From: Glandiceps talaboti
Lineage: Eukaryota > Hemichordata > Enteropneusta > Spengelidae
Direction of reading: 5' to 3'
Length of the DNA stretch: 62,000 bases
NCBI RefSeq assembly: GCF_964340395.1
Contig: NC_135556.1
Coordinates: 19,813,642 to 19,875,641 of the forward strand
Below are positions 36,901 to 50,321 of the stretch, in pieces. Each line of letters starts with the position of its first letter. The first letter of the stretch is position 1. The notes below the pieces were generated by a model. That model saw nothing but the letters and a program-made list of their open reading frames with translations. It was not told the DNA's origin and did no database searches. The position numbers were made by a program, and so were the translations under genes.

Positions 36901-39530
36901 TAAAATCAAGACTGAGGAACTGATTAATGTATATTAATTTTTGATGATTTTTATTTTATGTCCTGTGCCTATCACACTGAAGAATGGATAAAGTTGACAC
37001 TAGCTACAATAGAAATACCAGGGAATATCTGTGTTCATTTTGTACAAGATGCAGGTTTATGAGAGATAAACAACATCTTACTGTATTCTAAAATGAAAGA
37101 TGCTCAGTAAGTAATGATGACGCCTGTTTAAAACTTATTTTTTCAGAAAGGTAATTATGTGAATGTTATTTTTCTTACTTTTTTTTCAGATTGACCCAAA
37201 ATGGGTGTCTTTTTGAACGGAAAACATGATTTTCATTAATTTTATTATCATTCTATGAAAAGTGTACCTTGACAACACACTACATAATATTACTGGGTTT
37301 TTTACATTCTTCAGATTTCAGACATAAATTTGACAAAATTCAACGCTCCTTTCATTTTCTTGTTCCTTTGCAGTACAACAGTGAAAGCGGCAGTATATAA
37401 ATCTAAAAATCTATTAATCGTAATAGTGCCTCATATCAATATCTCAAGAATGAAATATGTCACTTGAAATCACAGACACCGATAGCAGACTCCCTGCCCC
37501 TGGCCATTACTACTTCCAGACTCAATATGGAATGTTGGATGTATTCCAGGATATCATTCACTCATCCATGCACATCATACATACGTACCACAAATTGAAT
37601 CAGACAACCATTGGTCTTATGCTTTCAATTTCTCTAGGTTCAGATTTTACAAGTCACTGAACTAACGTCTACAACGCCATTCCTTACTTGCTTTCATTTA
37701 CTTCACACTTCACTTGCCGTGTTTTGATTTCTATTTACATAACAAAAGCCAGTCTGTAAGGTCATGACCCAGGTCATGTTAATTTGACCTCAACAATAAT
37801 ACAGCCCTAAATTACAGCTTTTCACAAGTAGCGAGACAAGAGGACACAGCGACTTTGTAAAGTCCAGACATTTTTGCTGGTTTGCTATTTTCAATCTTGC
37901 ACTAATAATTTACTTCTCTGTATTTAGCTAAAATATACATGTTACACGTGAAACACCATATCTTTTCACAACTATACTAATACATATATCCATAACAACT
38001 TGAGTACCATGACTAGAAGCTATCTGGATTTAACAAAATATCAAAAACATGTATATATCACATCTAATGATCCAGAACAAAATATACTTACATATAAGAA
38101 GCTATACTTTCGGTTCTAACAAAATATTCAACAATTATGTATACACACATTTCAGAGTAAATATTTAAGTAACAAATTCCCATTCTGCTTGCATTGGTTT
38201 GACACAGTGGAAAATTATTTAATTTCATTTTTCAATAATAAAATCTAATTTGATTTTGTGAAATATAAATACATTACTAGTATGTTGTAACTGGAAATAT
38301 AAGTATATTTGTGACCTACAGAGGAAGAATGTCTCAGTACCTTCAAAAATTTTGGAAAATTTGATCACAGTGGATAAATAAAGGAGATCTCGTAATATGG
38401 TGCACATAATACAATTTAGAGCTGCTATATTATGACTGATCTACCGATATATGGATTTACAGTATATATATATATATATATATATATACTAGTATATATC
38501 TAAATTAAAAGTGTAATGAGGACTAAAGGAAATGACTATGAATTCCATTTATCCTCAAGACACTTGACAATTGATGACCTAACAAAAGTAGGCTTACAGT
38601 GTAAAACCATTCACATGACTAGAATACCACGATTTCCCAGAACAGCACAGCCTAGAAACTTGCCTTGTACAACATGACTTTATATATATAGCCTAGTTCT
38701 TATACGACATGTTATGATTACTATGATCATTTATGAATGCAGTCGGGGATAGCACAGACTTTTGTCCCAGAATAACGACTTTTCTTATATAAATACGTAA
38801 GTGAAGATGATCGTAGTAATCGTGAACGAGGAAAGTAAAAGGCAATGTTGAACATTTTGACTCACATTTTGAACGCAGTTAGTACCAGTAACATAGACAT
38901 GCATCATCATGACACAGACACATGTTGTCATGATGTAGAACGGCTGGGGTATAAATCTCATAATTTTTGTTCAATTTGGCTTATGCATGGTATAATGTAT
39001 TAATAATATTATCATTGTAAACCACTACCCTCTTTAGTATGGCAGTGCTTAACAGACGCCCTTAATTGTTGCATCAGCGGAAAGCTGTGCTCCGACTTGC
39101 AAGAAGGACGATATAGTGATATAGATATTGTAAAGTGACTCTGCGTGTTAGTCTTCCCTATATTGGTTGATTTGTTGTTTATTTTATTTTTTTTCAAAGG
39201 ACCTAATACATTTCTGACAAATAATATGCCTTCAATAAATATCAATCAGCAATTTCAATATCAAAGTCTTTCAATCCTATGTTTTCAGACATAAGAGAAA
39301 GAAGGACAAAACAGCTGACTATATGTATATGCACAACAAACAAGACTATGTACATTTGTACCTGTGTATCACTATCAGATATAGATATAAGTCCAAACCT
39401 TTACATTTAATTTGCTTTATCATCAATTTTCCATGTCACTGATCCCTGTCGGGGGTAAATTGATAGACTTTTTAAATGTATTTGACGACTATATTGGATT
39501 CTTTCCAGCCATTAGCTACAATATACCTAA

Positions 39531-39847
39531 GGCCAAACAAAAACAAACTGTTTGGTTCCGGTAACCTGACCTAACCTAGTTTTTAACTACCAACGCCAAA
39601 CTGTTTTTCAGGTAAATCTGAAACAACTATTGAAAAATTAAAAAAATTAGCTGAGAAATAGTGAGATTTGATGTCGTCATCACGGCATGTGATCAAAACA
39701 ACATGGTGGAATAGAGAATATCATATGATGTCTTCTGTGTATCATACAGAAAGTACTTTCATATTGATGATTTTAAAAAAATCCTACCAACCAACCCTAT
39801 TTTGAAATTTGGTATTATCGGAACCACACAATTTTTTTTATTTGGCC
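39531..39847. mobile_element. MITE, family A-like copy 4
   Basis: Left end GGCCAAACAAAAACAAACTG followed by GTTCCGGTAA; right end in reverse GGCCAAATAAAAAAAATTGT followed by GGTTCCGATAA. The GGCCAAA...GGTTCCG-TAA terminus is shared with 14568-14931. Confidence 0.75.
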
Positions 39848-40424
39848 TAACAGCTTAGTAATATCCATTGACTCTCTGTATTTTACTAAATTATTGAATT
39901 CTTTCCAAACATATACCCAACTGTAGTATCCAAAAGGTCACAACTGTACAAATCAAGGGTAATATATTAAAGTTAATTTCAAAGTACGTCATATATACAT
40001 GTACCATATCACTGTAAGGAATTGAAAATGTCACTATGACTTCTCATCTGAAAGAATGATAAATGTGGATTGTTTTAACCCCATGTCTCTTTTCACTGAA
40101 TTACAAGAATGCACCAATAGTCTGAATCATTCTCAATCCATTAATCAATAGTTTCTATATTTCTGATTTTTTTTTCAGAATTTTTGGTTTGATTTCATTT
40201 CACTACATCAGCTATAACTTTAGACTTTGTAAAAGTAGACTTTACTGTCTGCAAAGTACTCACTGAAGAGTGTATAAGTGGCCTATCACAAGTGGATTAC
40301 TGTTTACAGTCAACAACATTGCCAAACACATTTGCTGAAACAAGCATTAACATTATATCGCAAATCAAATTTTGGATTGAGAATAAAGGTTATTGAAAAA
40401 TGATGTGACAGAACCCTAAGATCT

Positions 40425-40735
40425 GCGAGTGCAAGTGTGGCATACTCTAGGTATTTGTACAAATGCTTGCAGTGTTCTCTGTGCATGGTCATACACTCAT
40501 GAAAATACAGAAGAAAAACACCACAAGTATGAGTGCAAAACCCCGAGTATCAATACAGTACGGGCACTCACAAGGTACGGAGTGCTGTTATTATTACATA
40601 CGTTTATCGAAAAAAGCAAATTTTTGTAAAAATCACACTGTAAGACCTAGCAGGTTTGTGTACAGTGAACAACCGTGCACAACTGTGCACTTATTTGCAT
40701 ATCATTTGCATACATGTATAATGTTATCAGTATTA
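40425..40735 (+). repeat. dispersed repeat, family O copy 2
   Basis: The second copy, in the same orientation about 33 kb away. It has GAGTGCAAGTGTGGCATACT, GTGTTCTCTGTGCATGGTCA, AACACCACAAGTATGAGTGC and TTTGCATATCATTTGCATAC in the same order and at similar spacing to 7286-7600. Confidence 0.7.
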
Positions 40736-42242
40736 CACAGCAATACAAATACCACTAGTATGCACATGCACAGGTGTAAGTAATCACTGATACATGCATG
40801 TATGTACTGGATATGAGATAAGGCTAGCCTGAGAACATTTTTTAAATTGATTGAAAAAGTCAGGAAATACTTATATGAGTCAGCAGTATGTTGTTGATAT
40901 AAGTGTTGTGTGGGTTGATCATTGCATGTCTATACATGTTATCTTTTGATACATGTACATTCTTATGATTGTTAAAGAGCATGTACATGTATGAGAATGG
41001 TAGAATCCCCCACAGCCATAACTTAGCCTGTCTGTGTCACTGATCTGGAACTATGATAACTTTAATCTAGATGAGGATAGAGTACACAACAGCTATCCTT
41101 CTCACTAATCAGCTATGTAGACATGCTAGCCATAACTCAAGTGTTTTACTGCAGTAAGTCGATGCTTGCAAATTGTGGTATTGACTGGTTTTTACAAATT
41201 CTACTTTGTGTAATGTTTGAAGTGTTCATTACAAAATCTTTTTTCATCTTTTTCATTTACTCTTATCAATGTTTAAAAACATCTGAAAAAGCTACAAAAA
41301 AGATAGTTCTCTTCTGTGCAATCAGATCTGTGTCATAATACTAAGGTGAAAAAAAACAGAAAACAGAAAAATCCAAATTAAGACAATGATTTTCCTCTCT
41401 TTCCAGTTCCTACGTGGAGTAAGAACATTTCATCTTTGCTCAATGATATGTTAAAACATACTTTTAATACAAAGTTTTACATATCATAGATTCTTTATCA
41501 CAAAATTCCTTACATTTATGCGGACATATATTTACCATATCAATGTATAACACTTATTATTATACATTCGCAATACAGAGACAGTTACAATGCAACAATT
41601 GGGCAAAACAATGTCAGTACAAAATACAAAATGCCATGTCAAATTTCCCACACTTTAACAGTCACAATTAACTGTCATATATGATCATTGTGATAACAAT
41701 GACAGCCTTGACTGTCTATTACATTTTTATAGTGACAGTGTGTGAACATGATACTCTTGTGTTCCCATGTACGGATTATACTATAACAACAATTGGTTTA
41801 AAATACACATCAGTTCTGTGTTTACTGTACACAATATTTTTATATAGTTGCAGTATATATATCCCAAGATCTTTATACAGCAGTAGGTTGAACTGTTCCA
41901 TCCTGTGATTTTCCCATAGACTGGTTCTTAAAGTTAAACGGCTATGTTTTGATTGTCGGTCATCACATTAGTAGTGTTATCTTTGTATATATAATGATTA
42001 CATGGCAGCATTCTTTTGTTCTGGACCAACTTTTTCTATAACTCTGCCAGACATGTACTAATTTTCTCATAAGATTTAAAGGGCTATGTTTCAATCCTGG
42101 GTCATTGCATTAGTGTTATCTATCTAAATAAGGATTACATGGGATCATTGTTTTGTTCTGGACCAAAATTTCTTTTTTTATAGTTTTGACAAACAACTGT
42201 ATTCCACACCTAGATCTGCAGTGGGCCTTTAAACCAGTATTA

Positions 42243-42296
42243 TACTGCATTGTATTGCATTGTATTGCATTGTATTGCATTGTATTGCATTGTACA
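42243..42296. repeat. (TGCATTGTAT)n decamer repeat
   Basis: About five units of a 10-bp repeat following ATACTGCATTGTAT. Ten base pairs is close to one helical turn. Confidence 0.95.
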
Positions 42297-43784
42297 GCCA
42301 CATCAAAATGTATCCACTGTAAACTCGCATTATTTCAATCATTTTACATATACTTAACTTCTTCAGTACAAACCACTTTCATCACCAAAATGACTTCAGC
42401 AAATTCACTATATGATATTTTCTACATTGGCAAACAAGGTTTTGGCTTGCTAAGACAGACACAAACTAAATCTATTGTCAAATCTTCAATGTGGTAGATT
42501 TACACAAGTTGGTGATAGTGGTACATCTGTTGTATGGATATAATCCTCCTGTAATCAAGATAGTATAAACATTGGAAGTCCCCAAAAAAGGACACTTCAA
42601 AATCATGGAAGTCATCAGAAACACCACCCTGCTGTGAGTAAAAGTACCACCCAATAGCTTATATCAACATGTCACAACAATAGCTTAGTTTGCAGCTATC
42701 CTTGTAAGCCAAAACCTTGATTGCCTGCTGTCATATGTGTTACTTCCTGACTAATTTGAAGTAATTTTACTATAAAAAAAAAAGAAAAAAAAGAACGTAT
42801 ATCCTATAATATTGCATAATTCATGTGATTCATATCCCAAACCTATTGAACATATTTTCACTGTTGTGATATTGCAGATATTTAATGAAAGTGTTTCCTT
42901 AGTCTTTTGTTGCTATAAAATATGCATGGCCACTCAAACCATGAGTCAGGATTTCCTGCATTTTCAGTACACCTACTAAACAATACATTAGTGCACATGT
43001 ATATGAAGTGAAAGTCAAATGACTACCAGCTGTATAAAGTCATATTCAAATCACTGCACTTAACATACTAGCATGTGCCTAGAGGCTTATCGCATGTTAC
43101 ACTTACACTGGAATTCTCTGTATCTGGTGCCATATTTTTTACTATACTAGGACAATGCTAGTTTATTACAAGGACTGGCAATATCCACAGACTACGTACT
43201 GTAAGCTGGGTTTACTCTAAACATTATCTTTCTTGGCTACAACTTTAGAAGATTTCGATATCAAGTCACAAAGAAATTCAACCCTCACAATATATTCTCT
43301 AAACTAAGTGGATTACCAAACATTTTGATATATACATGTACCATGTGTTTTATGTTCGTTTGTTGACTTCCACATCTTATAAAGATAAAACCCTTGAAAT
43401 AATATAATTGGACATTGTGAATCTTAAATTCATTTCCACTGCTATTTATGATATAATATGAACACTGGCTTAGAGTCATGTTATATGAGGATTTGGCTAT
43501 CACCGCTTAAAATCCCATCAGGCCTAGCATAAGGTTGAACAGTCTGAGTAAGCTAATGCAAATTCTTATATATTGCATTTTTTAATAAAAAACTACACTG
43601 TACTTGCTGTGAGATGATGTCAAAAGTATCACTGTATGATCTGAATGAACAAGGAGAGTGGAGCAATATAATGTAAACATGACTATAGTTTACAGATTGT
43701 ATTGTGAGCTTGTTGTCTACTATCTCTCTCTCCATGTATAGTTAAATGGACAAATTCTATTGAAAGTCAAGCTAAATTTGCTGC

Positions 43785-43935
43785 TGGGGAAAGGGCAAAC
43801 AGCACATGTCAGTAGTACTCCATCACACACTGACAGGCAGTTGTCATTGGTTATTTCATTCAGTTTACTACAAACTCAACCTACAGTTTGAAAGCCTAAG
43901 TCACATGAGAATGCGTTAACATCATCACATTTTTT
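43785..43935 (+). mobile_element. fragment related to the TAGTCTAG family interior
   Basis: The block AACAGCACATGTCAGTAGTA, CATCACACACTGACAGGCAG, TTGTC and CACATGAGAATGC--TAACATCATCA is colinear with 35676-35815 of the foldback element. The termini are missing. Confidence 0.6.
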
Positions 43936-45879
43936 TAAAAAACCACTCCAATAGCATTAAACTACCGGTGTCGTTTCTAAGGAGGAAATGTTGTACTAGA
44001 GAAAGCCATCTGGCTATACAGTGGAGAAAGAGATCATAGAAAATGAACCTACACATATAGTTTTCTAGACTAACATGATTACCATATTCCATGATAAAAT
44101 GCATATATTTTAAGTTTAAATACACAACCCTTAACCTTACGCTAGGCATGATGGGAAGAGGTGAGTCCAAATCCCCCCATGACTTGAGTCTTGGCTAAAT
44201 GAACACATACTAATATGTCCAATGTAATTCTAGATATCTTGCTATGCTATTGCTAGCTACCAAACAGCTTTGAATCTAATTATAGATGCAAGTAATTTTT
44301 GAAATTTCTGTTTTGACTTCAAAATAACAAACATTTTTACATGTAAAACATATAATGTACAGTAGCAATAGCATCATTAATATTTCACATTTGGATTCAC
44401 TGTTTAAACTTTATCCATTATATTTATGTGGTTGAATAATATAGTTAATACTGACAGTTTTTTGTGAGGTTTCTCAAAAACTAGACAAATAAAATATAAA
44501 GTCATATTCTGTTCAATAATTTTTTTCGAGACAAAGTCAAAATTTTTGTCGATGCTTTGTCAGCTGTAAACTGTATGCTCCAACTTGTTTACAATGTAAC
44601 ATATTTCTAGCAAGCAAGACATGGTGTCAGTTCATTGTAATATACCCCTGATGATGCTGACTTGACGTCAGTGAAAATATCACATTCATCTTCGCAAAAA
44701 GAATTGTTTGACTGTGGGTAAACAATTTTTATTCATAATGTCAAAGCCACTTTTTAATATTGCTAGAAGTATATATATGGACTAGATGTGGATATAACAT
44801 ACCAATCGTGTGCTGCCATCTCCCTCTACAGTATACTTTAAAATGCAGAATATCATAGATAAAATTCCATCAATTCTATACATTTTCACACAGAAAACTT
44901 TCCTGGTGAGTTCTCTGTTTGTACATGGAAGTATAACCCACATACTTCCATGGTTTGTATCACTTCTACAATGTAGTGTGTTATGAGAGAAGTATTAGCC
45001 AATCTCAGAAATATGGACAAGATTTGAAGAATTGTTTGATGGGAAAATAAGAAACAGCTATCACCGCATTCTGACATTAGTGCTGTGTAATAGACCATCT
45101 ATTCCTTGGACTGTTGGCTATTAGAAATAGATATATGATACTTGTTGGACATTACGTGTGAGACTTACACAGATTCTATTAATAATGCTTTCTATCTCCC
45201 ACTACGTTCTTTCACGACCTTTGACCCTATAATCAATATCGTCTACAGACATGCAAACGACCAAAGATGTCAACACTTACAATTTAAATATACATCAATT
45301 CTGATTTTTTTTAAAACTTGTAATTCTTATCAGATGTTTCTAAAGCAGGTGGATGTAACATATTTTATTTATTCTTTGTCGAACCAGTTCAGTGGATTCA
45401 CGGTATAAATGTATGCTTGTTAACTGTGAATTGATTTGTCAAATGTTGTCATCTTCATTCCGATCTTTTGGTGGGTGACAGGGAGGGGAGGGGGTGCCTG
45501 GTGCAAGGGCAGCAGTTGTATGTGTATACTTTTTATCTTTCGCCATGAATTGAGATTACTTTAACAGTTGCATATCCTGCGACGAACATTAAACTAAAGA
45601 GCTACATGTGTATATGAATGAACAAATCTGGAGTTGAGGAAAATCTAAGTTATTAGAAGAAAATGTTGAAACCTAGATGTTTCCATCCATTTGACAGCCA
45701 CAACCAAGTTAAAGATATTAGAATGAAATAACTATTAGAACAACTTTACTTGATGAGTGTACTGAAGCCCCAAGGCGTTCAACACTTCCAATAATTCAAT
45801 TTGATTTTTTCTTGACCTCCAACACTGACAGTCATCTCTCTTACCCATACGAGTTGTCTACACATTTCTTTCACAGAGA

Positions 45880-46880
45880 CTACCATGCTGTATATGAAAA
45901 TTGGACGTCGCATGGCCATTGGACAGTTCACTGTATTATTTGAATCGTTTTGTCAGTCCGAGTAGTTCATATTGAGCTTTCGACCACGACAACCAGCACG
46001 ACTTACGGTTTATAAGCGAATTGCAAACAATTAATGCGTCGGGTATTCAAATGTTGCCTAACACGTTCCCGTTAGTCTAATAGTCTTTCACACCTATCGA
46101 TGAAACAATGTACTGAACGGTGTCAGTCACTGTGCCAGCATAAAGACGGCATTGTTCTGAACTCAATCCGTGTCAAGTTACATCCTGAACGTGGCCACAA
46201 AGCGTGGAAAATAGATTGTACACCAAAATAAAGTTACTGCATGTATGTATATACCGCGTACCGGTAAGAGACGAATGACAGCACAGCGGCTGGCCCCCGG
46301 GTTGGCAATGACACTGCACTGCTGACTTCATAACCAATTTGTACCGTGATAACAGCCATAATAATCGTGGTAGAATCAACTCTGATACACAATGTAATAA
46401 ATACTTACCTCACGATAACAACATTTTGCTACGAACTTCACAAATTTCCAAGTAGTTGCTCTTTCGGCGGCAGAGTTTGCTACGGTGTCAACTTGGGGAA
46501 CACCCAATAACAAATACAATACACCCAGACACAACCGGATAGCAGGTAAGTGGGTCAACACTAGAGGGCGTACATCTAGCAACCGATACGATTGTGAGAT
46601 TTTAATCAGATTGGTGCGAATGATGGAAATCGTACGGTAAATCACCCACAATGTTTTGTTTCTATAAATTTCTACTAACAACTCCATCGCATGTCTAATT
46701 GTTTAAGAAATTTTCGTTAAAGAATAGTACTATGAATTAGATATTCCCGACACACTTCACTATATCTACACACTGTGAACGGCATGCAAAGAATGTGAAC
46801 TTTGACAAAAATAACGTAACACACAACTCGATTTCCACAAGATCAACTTTACAATCGCAGTAATTAGCACAGGATGGAAC
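45880..46880. promoter_or_regulatory. CpG-richer stretch, candidate promoter
   Basis: CG dinucleotides are clearly denser here than in the flanking AT-rich DNA, for example around 45960-46060 and 46250-46300 and again at 46440-46640. It lies between the 3' end of the NWD1-like gene and the BTB-Kelch coding exons, where a promoter for the latter is expected. No TATA box or other core element could be assigned with confidence. Confidence 0.35.
46409..46690 (-). other. candidate 5' UTR exon of the BTB-Kelch gene
   Basis: On the minus strand the sequence ends in GTGAG|GTAAGT, a perfect donor, inside the most CpG-rich stretch of the window. The BTB-Kelch coding exon begins with 5' UTR right after an acceptor, so it needs an upstream noncoding exon on this strand, and this is the best site seen. 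An open frame of about 100 codons crosses it, but joined to the 5446 acceptor it ends at the TGA before the start codon. I therefore treat it as noncoding. The left end at 46690 is arbitrary. Confidence 0.35.
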
Positions 46881-47937
46881 GAGACCATCCGATAACATTT
46901 GATTTATTTCTACTTTATTTCAAAATTATATAAAAACATAATTAGCTTATAGTTCTTGATCACTCATCCCTAAATTAAGCAAAAAACTGAAATCTTTCAA
47001 AAAGGAAAAAAACAACTACCGGTAAAAGTTACATGAAATAAATGTAATTTAGTTGTGATTGACACATATATAGACGATGATGCGTTATGTGTGTGATTAC
47101 AGTTTGATATAAAAGACAAATAAAAATGACATTGTTAATTCAAGAATGGCGCAATTTGAGTTAGTGAAATATTTTATCAGGTAAGTGATTTTTAAAGAAA
47201 TAACTATAAACGGGTGATTAGCGAGGGCTATTCTTAGGACAACCTCGTTTTCATATCTGCAAAGACGTGTTAAGGTTAATGATTTATACGACCAGTACAA
47301 GTCAGCAATGCATGATATAATGGCAAATGTCTGTATTTCATAACGGTTAATGGCATCTGTTGAGCAGCTTTATAGCAAGAGCCGTACAGGAGATATTTAC
47401 ACAGGCGTATGAAAGGGAACTCTTCAGTGGGAAAGACTCGTCGAACATCGAACAAAGTTTGAACATCGTCTTTTCTTTCTCATATTGTGTACAGTTTTAT
47501 TACAATATGTGTAAACTATATCAGAAGTACTTTTCATAATACAAGTGCAAAACATAGCAACCCCCGCCCCAAATAAAACAAAACAAAACAAAACAAAACA
47601 AAACCAGAAGATATTTTCGCAGACAGACAGAAAGGTTGAACCTAATTTTACACTTAAGAGTCATACAAACATAAGTCTCTCCCTTCCTCTGCAAATCAGT
47701 ATGCTGTGTCGAAATACTTGAAGGCTAGCTACTACATGTATATCCCTTCCTTCGTTTTCCAAATCTATATCGGACACAGTTAATCTTTTCTCATTTATTC
47801 TACTCCAAAGAAAATAAAACTGAGATGGAAGACTGATCATTGTAATGTCCGTTATTAGAAAACTATATTACCTCATGATCAATATGCTACTCTGTGTAAT
47901 TCATTCTCCCCAACTAGGACACTAGACTTTCAGTGCA

Positions 47938-47962
47938 AGCAGCAGCAACAACAACAACAACA

Positions 47963-48026
<64 letters not shown>

Positions 48027-48027
48027 A
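47938..48027. repeat. (CAG)n/(CAA)n trinucleotide repeat
   Basis: Plus-strand blocks of CAA, then CAG, then CAA, 90 bases in total. It would read poly-Gln or poly-Cys in different frames but lies in intergenic DNA with no start, splice or homology support. Confidence 0.97.
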
Positions 48028-48129
48028 ACAGACAAAATTCATTCTTCCATTCGGCCCCATAGCCAAGAGGTGTGTTGTTTCTACAATGAATAGTGCATTT
48101 TAAATATGGAATGTGTGATGATTGTAAAT

Positions 48130-48188
48130 AAATTGAAACAAACAAACAAACAAACAAACAAACAAACAAACAAACAAACAAACAAATA
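48130..48188. repeat. (CAAA)n with AATAAA-like lead
   Basis: GATTGTAAATAAATTGAAA leads into about 12 CAAA units. This is the same arrangement as 11160-11230 and could be another truncated retroelement 3' tail. Confidence 0.9.
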
Positions 48189-48582
48189 ACACAAAGTGTC
48201 CTTATGTTACAATTGTCTCCGGGTTTTCTTTCTATCCGTCATCAGTCACATTGAATCTATTTACACCTCCCGGTCGTTGTCAGCATGTGACTATGTCTGA
48301 CATCAATTTTAATAGCGCCCTTCTTTCATAGCTATATAGCTGTCTATCCTGCTAAGTGTAGTTTTTAATGAAAACATTCTTTCAATGTATCATATTGCTC
48401 ATATATTGATTAAGAAATACACTTGGCGAATGGGTACATAAAGCAGTGAAGTGCATTACTGTTGTACTTAACATACATAGCGCCCTCAAAGCGCAATTGT
48501 GTAAATTCGATGTTGAACAAACTAGTACAGTACGGGTTTCAAATTTCCACTATTGTGTTGTGTTGTGTATACTGTACACGCT

Positions 48583-48622
48583 GTTGTTGTTGTTGTTGTT
48601 ATTATTGTTGTTGTTGTTGTTG
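48583..48622. repeat. (TTG)n microsatellite
   Basis: About 13 TTG-type units with one ATTATTG interruption, in intergenic DNA. Confidence 0.95.
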
Positions 48623-49891
48623 TCGGTGTTTCTAAATTGCCTATAATCGGAATTACCGGCAGACATAAACAAAATACAAAATACAAAAAAAAGTTATCTT
48701 CCGAAGTATTGCTAGTTGTATGCACGATGTGTTGATAGTCATATCTCACAGAGAAGTACAAAGGACAGAGAGGATAAAAGAAATGAAGCCTCTCACATAT
48801 TTTTACTGGGGATACATTGTTTATTGAGTTGTTCATCTTATACAGAAAGCACACGTCGAGGTTTCTATTATTTACCCTGTAATAAAATCTTTTCGTATAT
48901 TTGTTTGTATCTTTACTTACACAGCCCAGATCATTTTAGTGTTAACTGGCTCTGTTTGATACAACCACGCAGAAACCAATAAGAACAGCACATGCTGTAT
49001 TTTAAGATAGCAAGATTGAATGAATACAGTTTCTTGCTACATTTTGTCTACTGAACTTAACTAATGCGACAATGCAGACATCAAATCAAACATCACAACA
49101 TAGGCGCCCGCCTGTCTGTGTCTGGTTGCAGTGCAGTACAGTTAAATGGTTTATTTCAATTAGACAAAATGTAGCCAGAAATTGAGATTTGGCTATATTG
49201 AAGTGTATGTAGAATATCAAGCAGTTTCTTATTCTGCGTGTTTGTATCCGAACAGAACCAGTGAACACTAACATGAAAAGGGCAGTAGATACAGAGTTAA
49301 ACGACAGTAAAATTTTAGTAACAATATACATTTAAGACTCAATCCATGTCCCTGAGCATAGATGTATTCTAAATTCAACAAATAAGCTAACATAGCAAGG
49401 TAGAAATACACGCAGATGTATTGGTATCGGGAATGGGTCGACTATTAGTATATATTGCACAGCCCAACAGGTTAACGCCCTCACTCAACATATTTGTTTT
49501 TACTTTGTTTTTACAGAAAAGAACTCTAATAATTATTTGAATCAATATGCGTTCCACAAGTGAACGATAAAACATGCAATTCTACAAATACGTCGCCATA
49601 TGGATTACACACTAGTATCTACTACTATTTATATGGTATGTATATACAATGAAAGGCGGCTGCTTACAACGTCGTCTGTAACTGGGTTCGTGGACTCGTA
49701 GTACTACCGAGTCGGACGTAGCTGGATGAAAGATATCATATTTTAATGAATAAAACCACGTACAGTGAAACAGACATACACACGGAGAATTAACTTCCTA
49801 CAAAAACTTCTTAACTTTATGTTTCAATCTATATTGCGCATTTATGTATAATCACTGTATAAAATCTACAGAACTCTTTAATTTCTTAGAA

Positions 49892-49974
49892 TTAGTCGGA
49901 TTCTTGCTCTTCATAAAGATTGACTTCGACAATTTTATCATTTATTGTCATTTGTAAATCAATATCTCCATTTT
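49892..49974 (-). CDS. NWD1-like gene, terminal exon
   Basis: Acceptor CAATTTCAG; phase 1 entry. It reads ENGDIDLQMTINDKIVEVNL and YEEQESD, then TAA at 49892-49894. The short acidic tail in frame directly after a good acceptor supports it as the true C-terminus. An ATTAAA hexamer on the minus strand about 150 bases downstream (near 49742-49747) could be the polyadenylation signal, but this is weak evidence. Confidence 0.78.
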
Positions 49975-50189
49975 CTGAAATTGAAGAAAAAAGTTAAATT
50001 GAAAGATTACATATACTTAGTAATTGTTGGAAATGATCAAGTATATTTTTACAACAACCTCTGTCCGTTTTTCTCTCAGCCTGCTGTCACGGTCAATCTC
50101 TTTCCGGATCTGTCTGTCTTGTCTGTCTGTCTTGTCTTGTCTTGTCTTGTCTTGTCTTGTCTTGTCTTGTCTTGTCTTGTCTTGTCTTG

Positions 50190-50265
<76 letters not shown>

Positions 50266-50276
50266 GCCTGCCTGCC

Positions 50277-50321
<45 letters not shown>

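Larger units (their letters stand above)
5447..46408 (-). other. ~41 kb without recognised exon; probable giant first intron of BTB-Kelch gene
   Basis: No conserved protein signature appears on either strand here. All open frames are short (under about 130 codons) and most lie in tandem repeats or TIR elements. If the candidate first exon at 46409 is real, this whole span is one intron. Its contents are listed as separate repeats and elements. Stretches with nothing recognised include 8561-10067, 20500-22180, 25126-25600, 28515-29080, 29430-32688, 36905-39530 and 40735-42240. Confidence 0.4.
46690..49891. other. intergenic region between the two genes
   Basis: From the candidate BTB-Kelch promoter to the NWD1-like stop codon. 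It contains a (CAAAA)n run at about 47574-47604, (CAG/CAA)n at 47938-48027, (CAAA)n at 48137-48187 and (TTG)n at 48583-48622. No exon was recognised. The last few hundred bases (about 49600-49891) should include the NWD1-like 3' UTR. Confidence 0.6.

Noticed and set aside
42153-42497. 114-codon frame with repeated LHCIALYCIV
   Set aside because: Driven by the (TGCATTGTAT)n decamer repeat.
46376-46687. 103-codon minus-strand frame beginning MELLVEIYRN
   Set aside because: No recognisable family, and when joined to the BTB exon it ends at the TGA just before that gene's start codon; more likely 5' UTR than coding.
47930-48181. Poly-Cys/poly-Gln frame
   Set aside because: Trinucleotide repeat plus (CAAA)n in intergenic DNA, with no start, splice or homology support.
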